A stretch of 64,000 nucleotides of DNA from Parasphaerochaeta coccoides DSM 17374 (GTDB lineage: Bacteria > Spirochaetota > Spirochaetia > Sphaerochaetales > Sphaerochaetaceae), in contig NC_015436.1 in the NCBI RefSeq assembly GCF_000208385.1, forward strand, positions 1,922,001-1,986,000. Reading direction: 5' to 3'. The notes under the pieces are model-generated. The model did not search any database and was not told the DNA's origin. It saw nothing but the letters and a program-made list of their open reading frames with translations. Shown here piece after piece: positions 52,300-60,821 of this stretch. Positions within the stretch are counted from its first letter, which is position 1; every line of letters starts with the position of its first letter. Both the position numbers and the translations under genes were made by a program.

Positions 52300-52719
52300 T
52301 CACACTACACCTTTTTTAATAATGATGTTGGCGTAAATCGCCGATTCACCGGTCGCTATGATGGCATAGGCTTTCTTCGCCCTTTCATAGAAAGCAAAAC
52401 GTTCTTCAAAGACAAATCCTTTGAAATGGGGATCTTCCAATGCTATTTTCCTGTACGTCTCCCAGATGGGCGTCTCTACCGGATCGGTGGCGGGAACCTC
52501 CATCATGATGACATTGTCCGCATATTTGTCCAGCGGATAGAGCTGGAGGATTGCTTCCAATATCTGGGGAACGCCATGTCCGTCAAGCCTCACCAACCTG
52601 CGGGCATATGCGGCGGCAGGGAAATTACCGTCTCCAATGACCAGTTCGTCGCCATGACCCATCTCCATGAGGATTTTCAGCAGCTCAGGGCTCAGGATGG
52701 AAGATATTCCTTTCAACAT
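52300..52719 (-). CDS. fucU: L-fucose mutarotase (RbsD/FucU family)
   Basis: 139 residues, family length. MLKGISSILSPELLKILMEM, GHGDELVIGDGNFPA (catalytic His/Asp region), ILQLYPLDKYADNVIMMEVP, and the C-terminal FAFYERAKKAYAIIATGESA, IYANIIIKKG. The end pattern with Tyr and the neighbouring fucose isomerase point to the FucU branch and not to RbsD (D-ribose pyranase). It interconverts the anomers of L-fucose. Divergent from fucI across a shared operator. Confidence 0.93.
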   Translation of the reverse strand: MLKGISSILSPELLKILMEMGHGDELVIGDGNFPAAAYARRLVRLDGHGVPQILEAILQLYPLDKYADNVIMMEVPATDPVETPIWETYRKIALEDPHFKGFVFEERFAFYERAKKAYAIIATGESAIYANIIIKKGVV

Positions 52720-52824
52720 GCCACACTCTCCTTTTCACGTACTTGGTCGCAAGATAGTAAAAACACAGTCCGCGACATATGAATATCATTGCAGGATGAC
52801 CGATATCATGCGATACTCGGCTTA

Positions 52825-52838
52825 TGTAAACGATTACA
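52825..52838. promoter_or_regulatory. LacI-family operator between fucU and fucI
   Basis: TGTAAACGATTACA: palindrome with one mismatch, extended by A/T to 52824-52839. It lies 34 bp before fucI and 105 bp before fucU, so one repressor can shut both directions. Same core as the site at 30523. Confidence 0.8.
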
Positions 52839-52872
52839 TGCTATAAGGAATTTATATCACAGGAGGAATGAT

Positions 52873-54684
52873 ATGGCAAATAAAACCGTCGGGTTTCCAC
52901 GTGCTCGTCTGGCCGGCACATGGCCGAAAATTGGAATCAGACCCATCATCGATGGCCGTCGCAGAGGCGTGAGGGAAGCTCTTGAGGAACAGACCATGAA
53001 CATGGCGCGGTCAGCTGCCGCGTTGCTCACTGAAAACCTGCGTTACAACGATGGCACTCCGGTACAGTGCGTAATAGCGGACAGTACGATAGGCGGAGTC
53101 GCCGAGGCGTCACGATGCGCCGACAAGTTCTCACGGGAGAACGTGAGCATCACGCTCTCGGTTACTCCGTGTTGGTGCTATGGTACGGAAACCTTCGACG
53201 CCGACCCGAACACCATCAAGGCCGTATGGGGTTTCAACGGCACGGAGAGACCCGGCGCTGTCTATCTGGCCGCCGTCCTTGCCGCCCATTCCCAGAAAGG
53301 GCTGCCCGCTTTCGGCATCTACGGACACGATGTTCAGGAAGCGACTGATACCGCCATTCCCGCCGATGTCAAGGAAAAGCTCCTCCGCTTCGCCCGTGCC
53401 GCCGTCGCCGCAGCTTCCCTCCGGGGAACCAGCTATCTGGCCATAGGCGGATGCTCCATGGGCATTGCCGGTTCGGTCGTCGATCAGGCTTTCCTCCAGG
53501 AATACCTGGGCATGCGTGCCGAGGTAATCGACATGTGCGAGATTTCCCGGCGCATTGAAGAGAACATCTTTGATCCGGTTGAATTCAAGATGGCAAAGGA
53601 ATGGGTGAAGAAGAACATCACCGAGGCTCCGGACAAGGTGAACCCTCCACAATGGCAGCGTTCCGAGAAGCAGCGGGAGGCCGATTGGGACTATTGTATC
53701 AAGATGACCATGATTACCCGCGACCTGATGCAAGGCAACCTGAAGCTCGCGGAGATGGGTTTTGAGGAAGAAGCCGAGGGTCACAATGCAATCGCCAGCG
53801 GTTTCCAGGGACAGCGACAGTGGACGGATCATTGGCCGAACGGAGACTTTATGGAGACTATGCTCACCACATCGTTCGACTGGAACGGAATCCGCGAACC
53901 CTATGTGGTAGCCACGGAGAATGATCATCTCAATGGTGTATCCATGCTCTTTGGCAAGCTCCTGACCGGTCGCGCCCAGATTTTCAGCGATGTTCGTTCT
54001 TACTGGAGTCCAGAGTCATTGAAGCGAGTCACCGGATGGACGCCCACCGGCCGCGCAAAGGATGGTTTCATCCATTTAATCAACAGCGGCGCGACCACGA
54101 TGGATGCTACGGGACAGATGAAGGACGGTGAAGGCAATTCCGTGATGAAACACTTCTGGGAGATTACGGAAAAGGATGTCAAGGCTGTCTTGGACAATAC
54201 AACGTTCAGCGTAGCCAACGGTGGTTATTTCCGTGGTGGTGGTTTCAGCTCCACGTTCAAGACTACCGGAGAAATGCCTGTGACCATGTGCCGCCTGAAC
54301 ATTGTCAAGGGTCTGGGGCCTGTGCTCCAGATTGCCGAAGGATGGACGTGTGATGTGCCCGACGATGTTTTTGATATCATCAACCGGCGCACAGATCCTA
54401 CGTGGCCTACTACATGGTTCGTACCCCGCACTGATGGAAATGACGGTCCTTTCAAGGATGTATATTCTGTCATGGCGAACTGGGGAGCGAACCACGGCGC
54501 TATCAGCTACGGGCATATCGGAGCCGACTTGATTACGTTGGCTTCCATGCTACGCATTCCGGTGAGCATGCACAATGTCCCCTACTCGGAGATTTTCCGG
54601 CCAAGCACATGGAACGCATTCGGCAGCAATCCTGAAGGGGCGGACTTCCGAGCGTGTGCCACATACGGGCCTCAGTTCGGTTGA
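52873..54684 (+). CDS. fucI: L-fucose isomerase
   Basis: 603 residues from ATG 52873 with AGGAGGA ahead; the frame opens earlier at 52789 but family sequence begins here. [20 protein letters not shown]-like N-terminus, [47 protein letters not shown]. Metal ligands: Glu in [11 protein letters not shown], Asp in [11 protein letters not shown], His in [11 protein letters not shown]. It converts L-fucose to L-fuculose with Mn2+. No fuculokinase or fuculose-phosphate aldolase is found beside it; rhaB and rhaD in this window may serve instead. A strong terminator follows. Confidence 0.96.
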   Translation: MANKTVGFPRARLAGTWPKIGIRPIIDGRRRGVREALEEQTMNMARSAAALLTENLRYNDGTPVQCVIADSTIGGVAEASRCADKFSRENVSITLSVTPCWCYGTETFDADPNTIKAVWGFNGTERPGAVYLAAVLAAHSQKGLPAFGIYGHDVQEATDTAIPADVKEKLLRFARAAVAAASLRGTSYLAIGGCSMGIAGSVVDQAFLQEYLGMRAEVIDMCEISRRIEENIFDPVEFKMAKEWVKKNITEAPDKVNPPQWQRSEKQREADWDYCIKMTMITRDLMQGNLKLAEMGFEEEAEGHNAIASGFQGQRQWTDHWPNGDFMETMLTTSFDWNGIREPYVVATENDHLNGVSMLFGKLLTGRAQIFSDVRSYWSPESLKRVTGWTPTGRAKDGFIHLINSGATTMDATGQMKDGEGNSVMKHFWEITEKDVKAVLDNTTFSVANGGYFRGGGFSSTFKTTGEMPVTMCRLNIVKGLGPVLQIAEGWTCDVPDDVFDIINRRTDPTWPTTWFVPRTDGNDGPFKDVYSVMANWGANHGAISYGHIGADLITLASMLRIPVSMHNVPYSEIFRPSTWNAFGSNPEGADFRACATYGPQFG

Positions 54685-54788
54685 TTTGCCCTTAAGCCGT
54701 CCAGAGGAAGATAGCCATCCAGAGAAAGGAAGAAGTCCGGTCAAGCGCAATGCAGACCGGACAAACCTAATCATGATGCACAAACAAG

Positions 54789-54834
54789 AGAGCCGTTGCT
54801 ACATGTCGAGGGACATGGGCGACGGTTCTTTTTT
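54789..54834 (+). terminator. Terminator after fucI
   Basis: AGAGCCGTTG pairs with CGACGGTTCT (G-U pairs allowed) around an inner ACATGTC/GACATG stem; six T follow. Located between fucI and the MFS gene, so the latter needs its own promoter or read-through. Confidence 0.9.
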
Positions 54835-54917
54835 CCCCATTCCGTGACTGATTGACTTTAGGGTGGCACTCTCCTACACTCACAGATGCGGTGCATCGCG
54901 CTGCGAGGGAAAGGTTC

Positions 54918-56105
54918 ATGGCAACGCTTTTACTTGTCATTATCTATGCATCTTTCATCAGCCTTGGGTTACCCGATGCGCTTCTTGGCTCGACGTGGCC
55001 GGTGATTCGCGTAGACATTGCCGCGTCGGTTGGGGCGGCAGGGTACATTTCCTTCATAGCCTCCGCCTGTACCATACTGTCCAGCATAGCCAGTGGCAGG
55101 ATATTGGCACGTTTTGGTGTCGGCAAAGTGACTGTTTTCAGCGTTTTTCTCACGGCAATCGCTCTCTACGGCTTTTCCAAAGCCCCTGCCTACTGGTGGT
55201 TCCTCATCCTTGCCTTCCCCTTGGGGTTGGGCGCCGGAGGCGTGGATACCGGATTGAACTGGTTCATAGCGGGGAATTATGAAGCCCGACATATGAACTG
55301 GCTCCACGCGTTCTGGGGAGTAGGAGCCTTGCTTGGACCGAACATCATGGCGGGGAACCTGACCGCGGGAGGCACATGGAGGAACGGTTACGGAACCGTC
55401 GCCCTACTCCAAAGCATTTTGGTCATCATCCTGACAGGTGCTATCCCTCTTTGGAAGATAGTAGCCGACCGCAAGGCTCTGCCTGACCGTCAGAAAGTAG
55501 AAGAACAGGCTCGAATTGCCTCCGGACAACCCATGCTGTTCTATGTAAAACGCCCAGGCGTACTCCTATCCATGGGAGCGTTTCTCCTGTACTGCGCCTT
55601 TGAAACTACCTTAGGACTCTGGAGCAGCAGTTATCTGGTCGAAACGCGTTCCTTGACTCCTGTCCTTGCCGCACGCTGGACATCCCTTTTCTACGGCAGC
55701 ATCATGGCCGGACGGCTCATCTCAGGTTTCCTCACTTTCACCCTGTCGTCACGGGTCATCTTCCGCTCCGGCATGGCCCTCATGGTGGCAGGATCCCTCT
55801 GCTTCCTTCTTCCCGTAGGCCCATACGGGGCACTTGCAGGCATCATTCTTGCGGGTTTGGGCGGAGGCCCCTTGCTTCCCACATGGATTCATCTGACTCC
55901 GCGACGCTTTGGTACGCAATATTCAGGCAGGATCATCGGCATCCAGATGGCATCATCCTACGTGGGCATCTCCTTACTGTCACCGCTTTTCGGTCTCATT
56001 TTCTCCAAAACCGCCATGGACTTGCTCCCTGTCGTCCTGCTGTCCTATGCCGTGGGGATGAGCGTTCTCGCGGAAGCCGTGGAAAAACGCCTTGCACGGC
56101 ATTGA
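54918..56105 (+). CDS. MFS transporter, possibly for fucose or a related sugar
   Basis: 395 residues from ATG 54918 (GAGGGAAAGG ahead), about twelve membrane helices. It begins LLLVIIYASFISLGLPDALL and has GSTWPVIRVDIAASVGAAGY, FPLGLGAGGVDTGLNWFIAG, and the FucP-like segment NWLHAFWGVGALLGPNIMAG; late parts include LGGGPLLPTWIHLTPRRFG. These features fit the fucose/hexose permease branch of MFS. The substrate is inferred only from position after fucI. Separate from fucI by a terminator. Confidence 0.88.
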   Translation: MATLLLVIIYASFISLGLPDALLGSTWPVIRVDIAASVGAAGYISFIASACTILSSIASGRILARFGVGKVTVFSVFLTAIALYGFSKAPAYWWFLILAFPLGLGAGGVDTGLNWFIAGNYEARHMNWLHAFWGVGALLGPNIMAGNLTAGGTWRNGYGTVALLQSILVIILTGAIPLWKIVADRKALPDRQKVEEQARIASGQPMLFYVKRPGVLLSMGAFLLYCAFETTLGLWSSSYLVETRSLTPVLAARWTSLFYGSIMAGRLISGFLTFTLSSRVIFRSGMALMVAGSLCFLLPVGPYGALAGIILAGLGGGPLLPTWIHLTPRRFGTQYSGRIIGIQMASSYVGISLLSPLFGLIFSKTAMDLLPVVLLSYAVGMSVLAEAVEKRLARH

Positions 56106-56156
56106 TTTCCCTGCGGGAGCTTGAATCTTTACAAAACCATACTATGACCAGTCCGG

Positions 56157-56555
56157 TCACATGGCCACGTCATCTACTTCCCGTGTCGCAGGATCTACCG
56201 TTCCCTCAATAGTGACAAAGACTGCGTTGGGTACGCTGAGCAACCATTGTCCCGGTGTATTTATCTTACCCATTTTCATGATGATGTGCCGTGGCCCCGG
56301 AGAGTCTTCCGCCCAGATATAGCCGTCCTCAATCACCAACTTGGTAATACCTGCTATACCAGGGATGTCAACCTTTCTATCCACATCCAGAGGGAAACGC
56401 CACGCCTGGTCTCCGCTGCGAATCAGGGCATAGGTCGATGCGCCGCTTTCCACCGTCCGAACCGAAGCCGCAGAAAGAATGATGACGAAACCAAGTCCAA
56501 GGATGAAGATGAGGATGTCTCCCGGACGAACCCATTCACGGAGTCTTTTTCCCAT
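56157..56555 (-). CDS. NusG domain II-containing membrane-anchored protein
   Basis: 132 residues: a short basic start, one membrane helix (about 13-30, DILIFILGLGFVIILSA), then a small extracytoplasmic domain with VDRKVDIPGIAGITKLVIED, GYIWAEDSPGPRHIIMKMGK, and TPGQWLLSVPNAVFVTIEG. This matches the NusG-II family (PF07009), small beta proteins common in Firmicutes and spirochaetes, often encoded near ApbE/Rnf genes. None of those genes is near here. Function unknown. Lies 36 bp after the zinc-binding-protein gene on the same strand. Confidence 0.8.
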   Translation of the reverse strand: MGKRLREWVRPGDILIFILGLGFVIILSAASVRTVESGASTYALIRSGDQAWRFPLDVDRKVDIPGIAGITKLVIEDGYIWAEDSPGPRHIIMKMGKINTPGQWLLSVPNAVFVTIEGTVDPATREVDDVAM

Positions 56556-56591
56556 GTGGGCAAGTATACGGTCCAGGATGATTCCTGTCCA

Positions 56592-57590
56592 TCATCGCAA
56601 AGCATCGATCAAGGCCGCAAGATTGTCTTCCATGACGGAAAGATAGTCGCGCCCCGCATCCAAGTCCTTCTGGGACAACCCTTCTACAGGGTCGAGGACG
56701 GCAGTCTTTACCCCGGTTTCCCGTGCAATGGTCGCCGCCACCTTCGGGCTAACGAGCTGTTCGGTGAAGATGGTCGTGATGTCATGCTCACGCACCAAGT
56801 CGATGATTGCCGCCATACGGGACGGCGAAGGCTCGGAATCCGCAAAGACTCCTTCAATAGCTTCCTGCTCGAATCCATAGGCATGCGTCATGTAGCCAAA
56901 CGCTGCATGGGAGACAACGACGGTTTTCTTCGGGACGGAAGCCAATCCAGCACGGTACTTCTGGTCAAGAGCATTGAACTTGGCTTCCCATGCGTCATAG
57001 TTGGCTTGGTAAGCTGATGCGTTCGCCGGATCTATTTCCTTCAACGCCTTCATGATATTTCCCAGACCGATGATGGCATTGCGAATATCAAGCCACGTAT
57101 GAGGGTCGATGTCCCCATGGTCATGCTCATCTTCATGGTCATGCTCATCCTCATGCTCATCTTCGTGATCATGGTCGGCCTCATGCTCATCCTCGTGGTC
57201 ATGGTGGTGTTCTCCTTCCGCGAGAAATTCCACGCCATCTGATAAGGTCACGACGGTCAAGTTCTTGTTGGAAAGAGATGCCAGGACTTTATCAAGCCAT
57301 GCTTCCATCCCTGCACCATTGACGACCAAGACATCCGCTTTTTCAAGACGACGCATATCGCCTATGGAAGGTTCCCAATCGTGAGGCTCCACTCCTGTAG
57401 GAACAAGGTTAGTCACCTGCGCATAATCACCTGCAATCTTTGACGTGAAATCATAAGGAATATAGAAACTGGTCATGATGACCAGCTTGTCATCTGTCAA
57501 TGCCTGTTCTTTCACCCCCGCGGCTGCCAGTGGAAGGACAAGCCCCATGGTTAAGATTGACACAAGAACAGTTCTTTGAAAACGCTTCAT
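56592..57590 (-). CDS. znuA: Zinc/manganese ABC-type binding protein with His-rich loop (ZnuA-like)
   Basis: 332 residues from ATG 57590 (AGCGGAGG ahead; frame open to 57641). Signal peptide ends near LAAAG. Cluster 9 metal-binding protein: SFYIPYDFTSKIAGD, the ligand region VPTGVEPHDWEPS, ADVLVVNGAGMEAWLDKV, then a low-complexity loop of His/Asp/Glu of about 35 residues (HHHDHEDEHEADHDHEDE and on), DPHTWLDIRNA, VVVSHAAFGYMTHAYGFE, and EQLVSPKVAATIARETG. The His-rich loop is typical of zinc-specific members. It carries zinc to a membrane transporter, but no znuB/znuC is visible in the window, so its partners are elsewhere. Confidence 0.92.
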   Translation of the reverse strand: MKRFQRTVLVSILTMGLVLPLAAAGVKEQALTDDKLVIMTSFYIPYDFTSKIAGDYAQVTNLVPTGVEPHDWEPSIGDMRRLEKADVLVVNGAGMEAWLDKVLASLSNKNLTVVTLSDGVEFLAEGEHHHDHEDEHEADHDHEDEHEDEHDHEDEHDHGDIDPHTWLDIRNAIIGLGNIMKALKEIDPANASAYQANYDAWEAKFNALDQKYRAGLASVPKKTVVVSHAAFGYMTHAYGFEQEAIEGVFADSEPSPSRMAAIIDLVREHDITTIFTEQLVSPKVAATIARETGVKTAVLDPVEGLSQKDLDAGRDYLSVMEDNLAALIDALR

Positions 57591-57829
57591 GATACCTCCG
57601 CTCTTTTCCCCGCATACAGTGCAAGGGAAGGACATATACATATGAAATAATGGCCTTTGTGCTGACTAATATATTCAGCCCACTGCGGAGAGTCAACAGG
57701 AAATTAGTTATATTTTCTTATATTATAATCACTTATAATTACATGCTCATATGATGTGACAATTACGTGCAAAAACAGATATCTATTTCACAAGGGATGT
57801 CCCAATGTCCAGAACAAGTCTGCATGAGT
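57591..57829. other. AT-rich divergent region between znuA-like gene and riboswitch RNA
   Basis: Very AT-rich (57690-57790). It should contain the leftward znuA promoter and the rightward promoter of the riboswitch RNA: GTGACA at about 57756 and TATCTA at 57781 are weak candidates. No convincing Zur-type palindrome was found. Confidence 0.4.
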
Positions 57830-57978
57830 TCCGGTTCCAGGGTATAAAGAAGTGGAATGGGGTGAGAACACGGATTTTCCCGACAACCCCGTAATCTCAC
57901 GGGAGGGATTCAAAAGGACGCGTTCCTGCCCCTTGGTGAACAAGAACAAATGGAAAGCCCGGAAGGATGTCGTTACCA
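57830..57978 (+). ncRNA. Cobalamin riboswitch-like RNA with no downstream gene
   Basis: Blocks of the cobalamin (B12) aptamer appear in order on the plus strand: CCGGTTCC (57831-57838), GTGGAATGGGGTGAGAA (57852-57868), GACAACCCCGTAATCTC (57882-57898), and AAAGCCCGGAAGGATGTCG (57954-57972), which resembles the E. coli btuB end AAGCCCGAAGACCTGCC. The 3' strand GATGTCG can also pair with CGACATC at 58001-58007, followed by TTTT, which would be an expression platform. A terminator sits at 58031. No plus-strand gene follows; all genes to the right are on the other strand. So it is either a relic or a short regulated RNA. Confidence 0.6.
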
Positions 57979-58030
57979 TCTGAATTGATTCCGACGCCCG
58001 CGACATCTTTTGAACCAAGACATACAAAAC

Positions 58031-58068
58031 ACCATGCCAGAATTTTCCCTGGCACGGTACTTTTATTT
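58031..58068. terminator. Bidirectional terminator between riboswitch RNA and transporter operon
   Basis: ACC-A-TGCCAG (58031-58040), eight-base loop, CTGGCA-C-GGT (58049-58058). On the plus strand ACTTTTATTT follows; on the minus strand TGTTTTG follows. It can end both the riboswitch RNA and the minus-strand operon that stops at 58112. Confidence 0.75.
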
Positions 58069-58111
58069 ATCCACCAGCCACCAGTGGCACTTATGAAACA
58101 GCTTTGCTACA

Positions 58112-58588
58112 TCAGAAACCTTCCAGGAAAAGAACCTCTTCTTCCACAGGTACTTCCTCTACCACGGGAGCGGCGGGAGCCACCAAAGGCTTGAAAGAAC
58201 TAAGCCACACATCCTGCCCCGCCTTGGAGTCAGCGGCGAAGGTTGGAAGGGAAATCAGCACCATGTCCTCTCCCACAGGAATACGGAAGGAGCGCACAAT
58301 CTCCACATCATTGTATGAAGAATCGGTGAACCGCATGGTGATGGTATGCCGCTGCCCGGTGACAGTGAACTGGTCACGGTCACGGGGAAAAAGCTCAATG
58401 ACCTTCTGTCCGTCAACCTGCACCTCGACGACCTTCAGCGCCTGGATGGTTCCTCCAGCCTGTTCCACAGCACGGTTGTCCACCAACACGGTGTGCTGCC
58501 GTCCAATGAAATACATCCACAGGGCGACAGCCAGAATCAGGAGGACACAACCGATACGTATGAGCAAACGTCTTTCCTTAACGTTCAT
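58112..58588 (-). CDS. Small membrane-anchored protein at the end of the transporter operon
   Basis: 158 residues: one N-terminal membrane helix (about 10-27, IRIGCVLLILAVALWMYFI), then an extracytoplasmic beta-rich domain (TVLVDNRAVEQAGGTIQALK, VEVQVDGQKVIELFPRDRDQ, HTITMRFTD, and VEIVRSFRIPVGEDMVLISL), and an acidic tail (PVVEEVPVEEEVLFLEG). I think it belongs to the DUF6672-type family found beside such transporters in spirochaetes, but I cannot verify it. It overlaps the permease gene by ATGA, so it is likely an accessory subunit of this transporter. Confidence 0.8.
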   Translation of the reverse strand: MNVKERRLLIRIGCVLLILAVALWMYFIGRQHTVLVDNRAVEQAGGTIQALKVVEVQVDGQKVIELFPRDRDQFTVTGQRHTITMRFTDSSYNDVEIVRSFRIPVGEDMVLISLPTFAADSKAGQDVWLSSFKPLVAPAAPVVEEVPVEEEVLFLEGF

Positions 58589-59697
58589 GCCTGTACCTCC
58601 TGCTCCTGGTCATGGGCAAGCTGCCTGCCTATCCGGCTCTTGTCACGTCGCTTGCGCACCTCATAGAGAACCAAGGCAAGAGTGATGACACCGTAGGAAA
58701 TGAATACCCGGAAGTATTCGCCCAACTGGGCTTCTCCAATAAGGTTTTTTCCTGCCATCGAGGAGACGATGAACATGACATGGAAAAGAATGACGCCAAG
58801 GAATACATTGCCGATGCTCGCCTTGTTGACTGACGCACCGCCGACAAGGAGAGCCGCAATGGAGAACATGCCAATCTGCGCATGGGAGTTATAAGTGTTC
58901 AGCGTACCGATGTTGGACAGGTAGATGATCATGCCGTAACCAGCGAACACAGTGGACAGGATGATGGACAGGATGCGCGTCCTTTCCACCTTGATGCCCG
59001 CCGAACGAGCCACTTCCATGTCCTGGCCTACCGCCCGCATGTCCTGCCCCAGCTTGGTGCGCCGGAACCAGACGACAAATATGCAAATCACGGCTATGAT
59101 GAGGAAAGTGGCCACGGGAATCTGTATCCCCGCTATCCGCAGAGGAATCAGATTGTCCAGGCTCCGCCTGATGTTGACCAAGTTGACCGTGTTGCGGATT
59201 CCATATCCGCGGGGAAGAATCAAGGCACTGCTGCGGACAGGAATGAGAACTCCCATCAAGTACAGCACAATCAGCTGGTAGATACCATTCATGAAGAACC
59301 CAATGATGTAGCTGGTGACCATCTCACGACCCTTGGCCATGTTGAGTATCCGTCCGCACATCCATCCAAGGAACATGGAGATGGGCGTTGATATGATGGC
59401 TGCCAAAATCATTCCGGGAATACCGACGATGTTCCAGTCACTTATGAAAATCAGACCGATCTGACCTGCCATGGCGCCGAGCGTCATGCCGAAGTTCAAG
59501 CCCATGCCTGCCATGATGGGAATTAACAGTGAAAGAACCAGGAACGCATTACGTGCCACACGGACGATGACTTCCTGTATCAAGTAGTTCGCGGAATATC
59601 CTGAAAGCGGTATGCCGAAGATACAGATGACGACGAACAGAACCGTCACCATGTTATCATTCAGGAACCGTCCGACTTTTTTCATGACATCATTCAT
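58585..59697 (-). CDS. ABC transporter permease (second of the pair)
   Basis: 370 residues, about nine or ten membrane helices. It resembles nucleoside/BMP-type and branched-chain-type permeases: LLIPIMAGMGLNFGMTLGAM, AMAGQIGLIFISDWNIVGIP, MVTSYIIGFFMNGIYQLIVL, cytoplasmic loop GQDMRAVGQDMEVARSAGIK, and LLVGGASVNKASIGNVFLGV. The same GGASVNKASI block appears in its partner encoded upstream, so the two are related and form a heterodimer. Overlaps on both sides by ATGA. Confidence 0.92.
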   Translation of the reverse strand: MNDVMKKVGRFLNDNMVTVLFVVICIFGIPLSGYSANYLIQEVIVRVARNAFLVLSLLIPIMAGMGLNFGMTLGAMAGQIGLIFISDWNIVGIPGMILAAIISTPISMFLGWMCGRILNMAKGREMVTSYIIGFFMNGIYQLIVLYLMGVLIPVRSSALILPRGYGIRNTVNLVNIRRSLDNLIPLRIAGIQIPVATFLIIAVICIFVVWFRRTKLGQDMRAVGQDMEVARSAGIKVERTRILSIILSTVFAGYGMIIYLSNIGTLNTYNSHAQIGMFSIAALLVGGASVNKASIGNVFLGVILFHVMFIVSSMAGKNLIGEAQLGEYFRVFISYGVITLALVLYEVRKRRDKSRIGRQLAHDQEQEVQA

Positions 59698-60821
59698 CGT
59701 GACGCCTCCGTCTTACGGGTGAGGGCGTACAGGATCATGCCATTGGACACGATAATCCTGATGACCTCGGACATGTCGGTCTGGATGATGGAATTCATGA
59801 CCGAAGGAGTCATCGTCAGTATACCTTGGAAAAGGAACGTACCAATGATGACATTGGGAATCGAGGCCTTATTGACCGACGCGCCGCCAATCAGGACGGC
59901 GGATACAGCGGGCAAGGCCATGTTGAAGGGTCCCATGTAGAGCTGTATGAAACCAAAGCTCTGCTGGTACACCAGGATGCCTATGGCGGCAAGCCATGTG
60001 GACAGGATGACGCTCAGCGTCCTGATCCTGTCAATGTTGATGCCGCTCGCCCGCGCGAACACCGGGTTGGAACCCACGGCGGTCATTGCCGTACCTGTCT
60101 TGGTATGGAGGAACGCCCATACGAGGAACGCCAACAAGGCGAAGAACAGCAACATGCCTGTCGGAATTGACAAACGACCGATATTCAGTTTCAGAAAGTT
60201 GTCCAGTACCTTAAGGTAATATCCTTCGGTCGAAATGGTCGTCCTTAATCCAGTTCCGGCAAACCCCCATACCATGGTCGGGTTGCGGTAAGGAAGAAGG
60301 AGCCACATGATACACATGAAGGCAACGGATGAGAAACCGACGTAGGTGGCAATCATCATCTCTCCGCCCTTGACTTTGTTGAGAAGCTGCCCGTACCCAT
60401 ACCCGAAAAGTACGGCGAAAGGCGTAGCCAGGACAATGGCCATGAGGAACGAAACCGGCCCCGTGAAACCTATTTCCATGGAAAGTGTTCCGCCCAGAAG
60501 ACCCGCGATGATGCCCAGGGGCAGTCCGAAATTCAGTCCTGTCCCGGAATGAACCATGGGAACCATGGCCAGAACCAAGACGCTGCTCATGCCAAAACGT
60601 ACCAACGTATCTGACAGTGCTGTTCCGAAGTTTACCCCCACGAAAGGCGCGGTGATGAACAACGTCAGCAGGAAAATCGCTATGATGATCCGAGGCCATC
60701 CAAAGTTCTTGATGAACTTCCGGAGTTTATCATACACAGGTTTAAACGTCATGACGATCCGAGACCATCCAAAGTTCTTGAAGAACTTTCGAATTTTATC
60801 ATACACAGGTTTAAACGTCAT
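59694..60821 (-). CDS. ABC transporter permease with duplicated N-terminus
   Basis: 375 residues. The first 46 residues are a tandem repeat: MTFKPVYDKIRKFFKNFGWS, three residues, then MTFKPVYDKLRKFIKNFGWP. The permease proper follows: VPMVHSGTGLNFGLPLGIIA, GGEMMIATYVGFSSVAF, AVGSNPVFARASGINIDRIR, VLIGGASVNKASIPNVIIGT. The first ATG overlaps the ATPase stop (ATGA); the second, at 60752, would give the unduplicated protein. Either start may be used. Partner of the permease encoded next. Confidence 0.92.
   Translation of the reverse strand: MTFKPVYDKIRKFFKNFGWSRIVMTFKPVYDKLRKFIKNFGWPRIIIAIFLLTLFITAPFVGVNFGTALSDTLVRFGMSSVLVLAMVPMVHSGTGLNFGLPLGIIAGLLGGTLSMEIGFTGPVSFLMAIVLATPFAVLFGYGYGQLLNKVKGGEMMIATYVGFSSVAFMCIMWLLLPYRNPTMVWGFAGTGLRTTISTEGYYLKVLDNFLKLNIGRLSIPTGMLLFFALLAFLVWAFLHTKTGTAMTAVGSNPVFARASGINIDRIRTLSVILSTWLAAIGILVYQQSFGFIQLYMGPFNMALPAVSAVLIGGASVNKASIPNVIIGTFLFQGILTMTPSVMNSIIQTDMSEVIRIIVSNGMILYALTRKTEASR
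60684..60821. repeat. 69-bp tandem duplication inside the permease gene
   Basis: 60684-60752 and 60753-60821 agree at 63 of 69 positions by my count. The length is a multiple of three, so the frame is kept and the start region of the protein is doubled. Confidence 0.95.

Noticed and set aside
57115-57215. Microsatellite or CRISPR-like repeat
   Set aside because: The repetitive CATGCTCATCTTCATGGTC-type DNA encodes the His/Asp/Glu loop of the zinc-binding protein in frame; there are no regular spacers.
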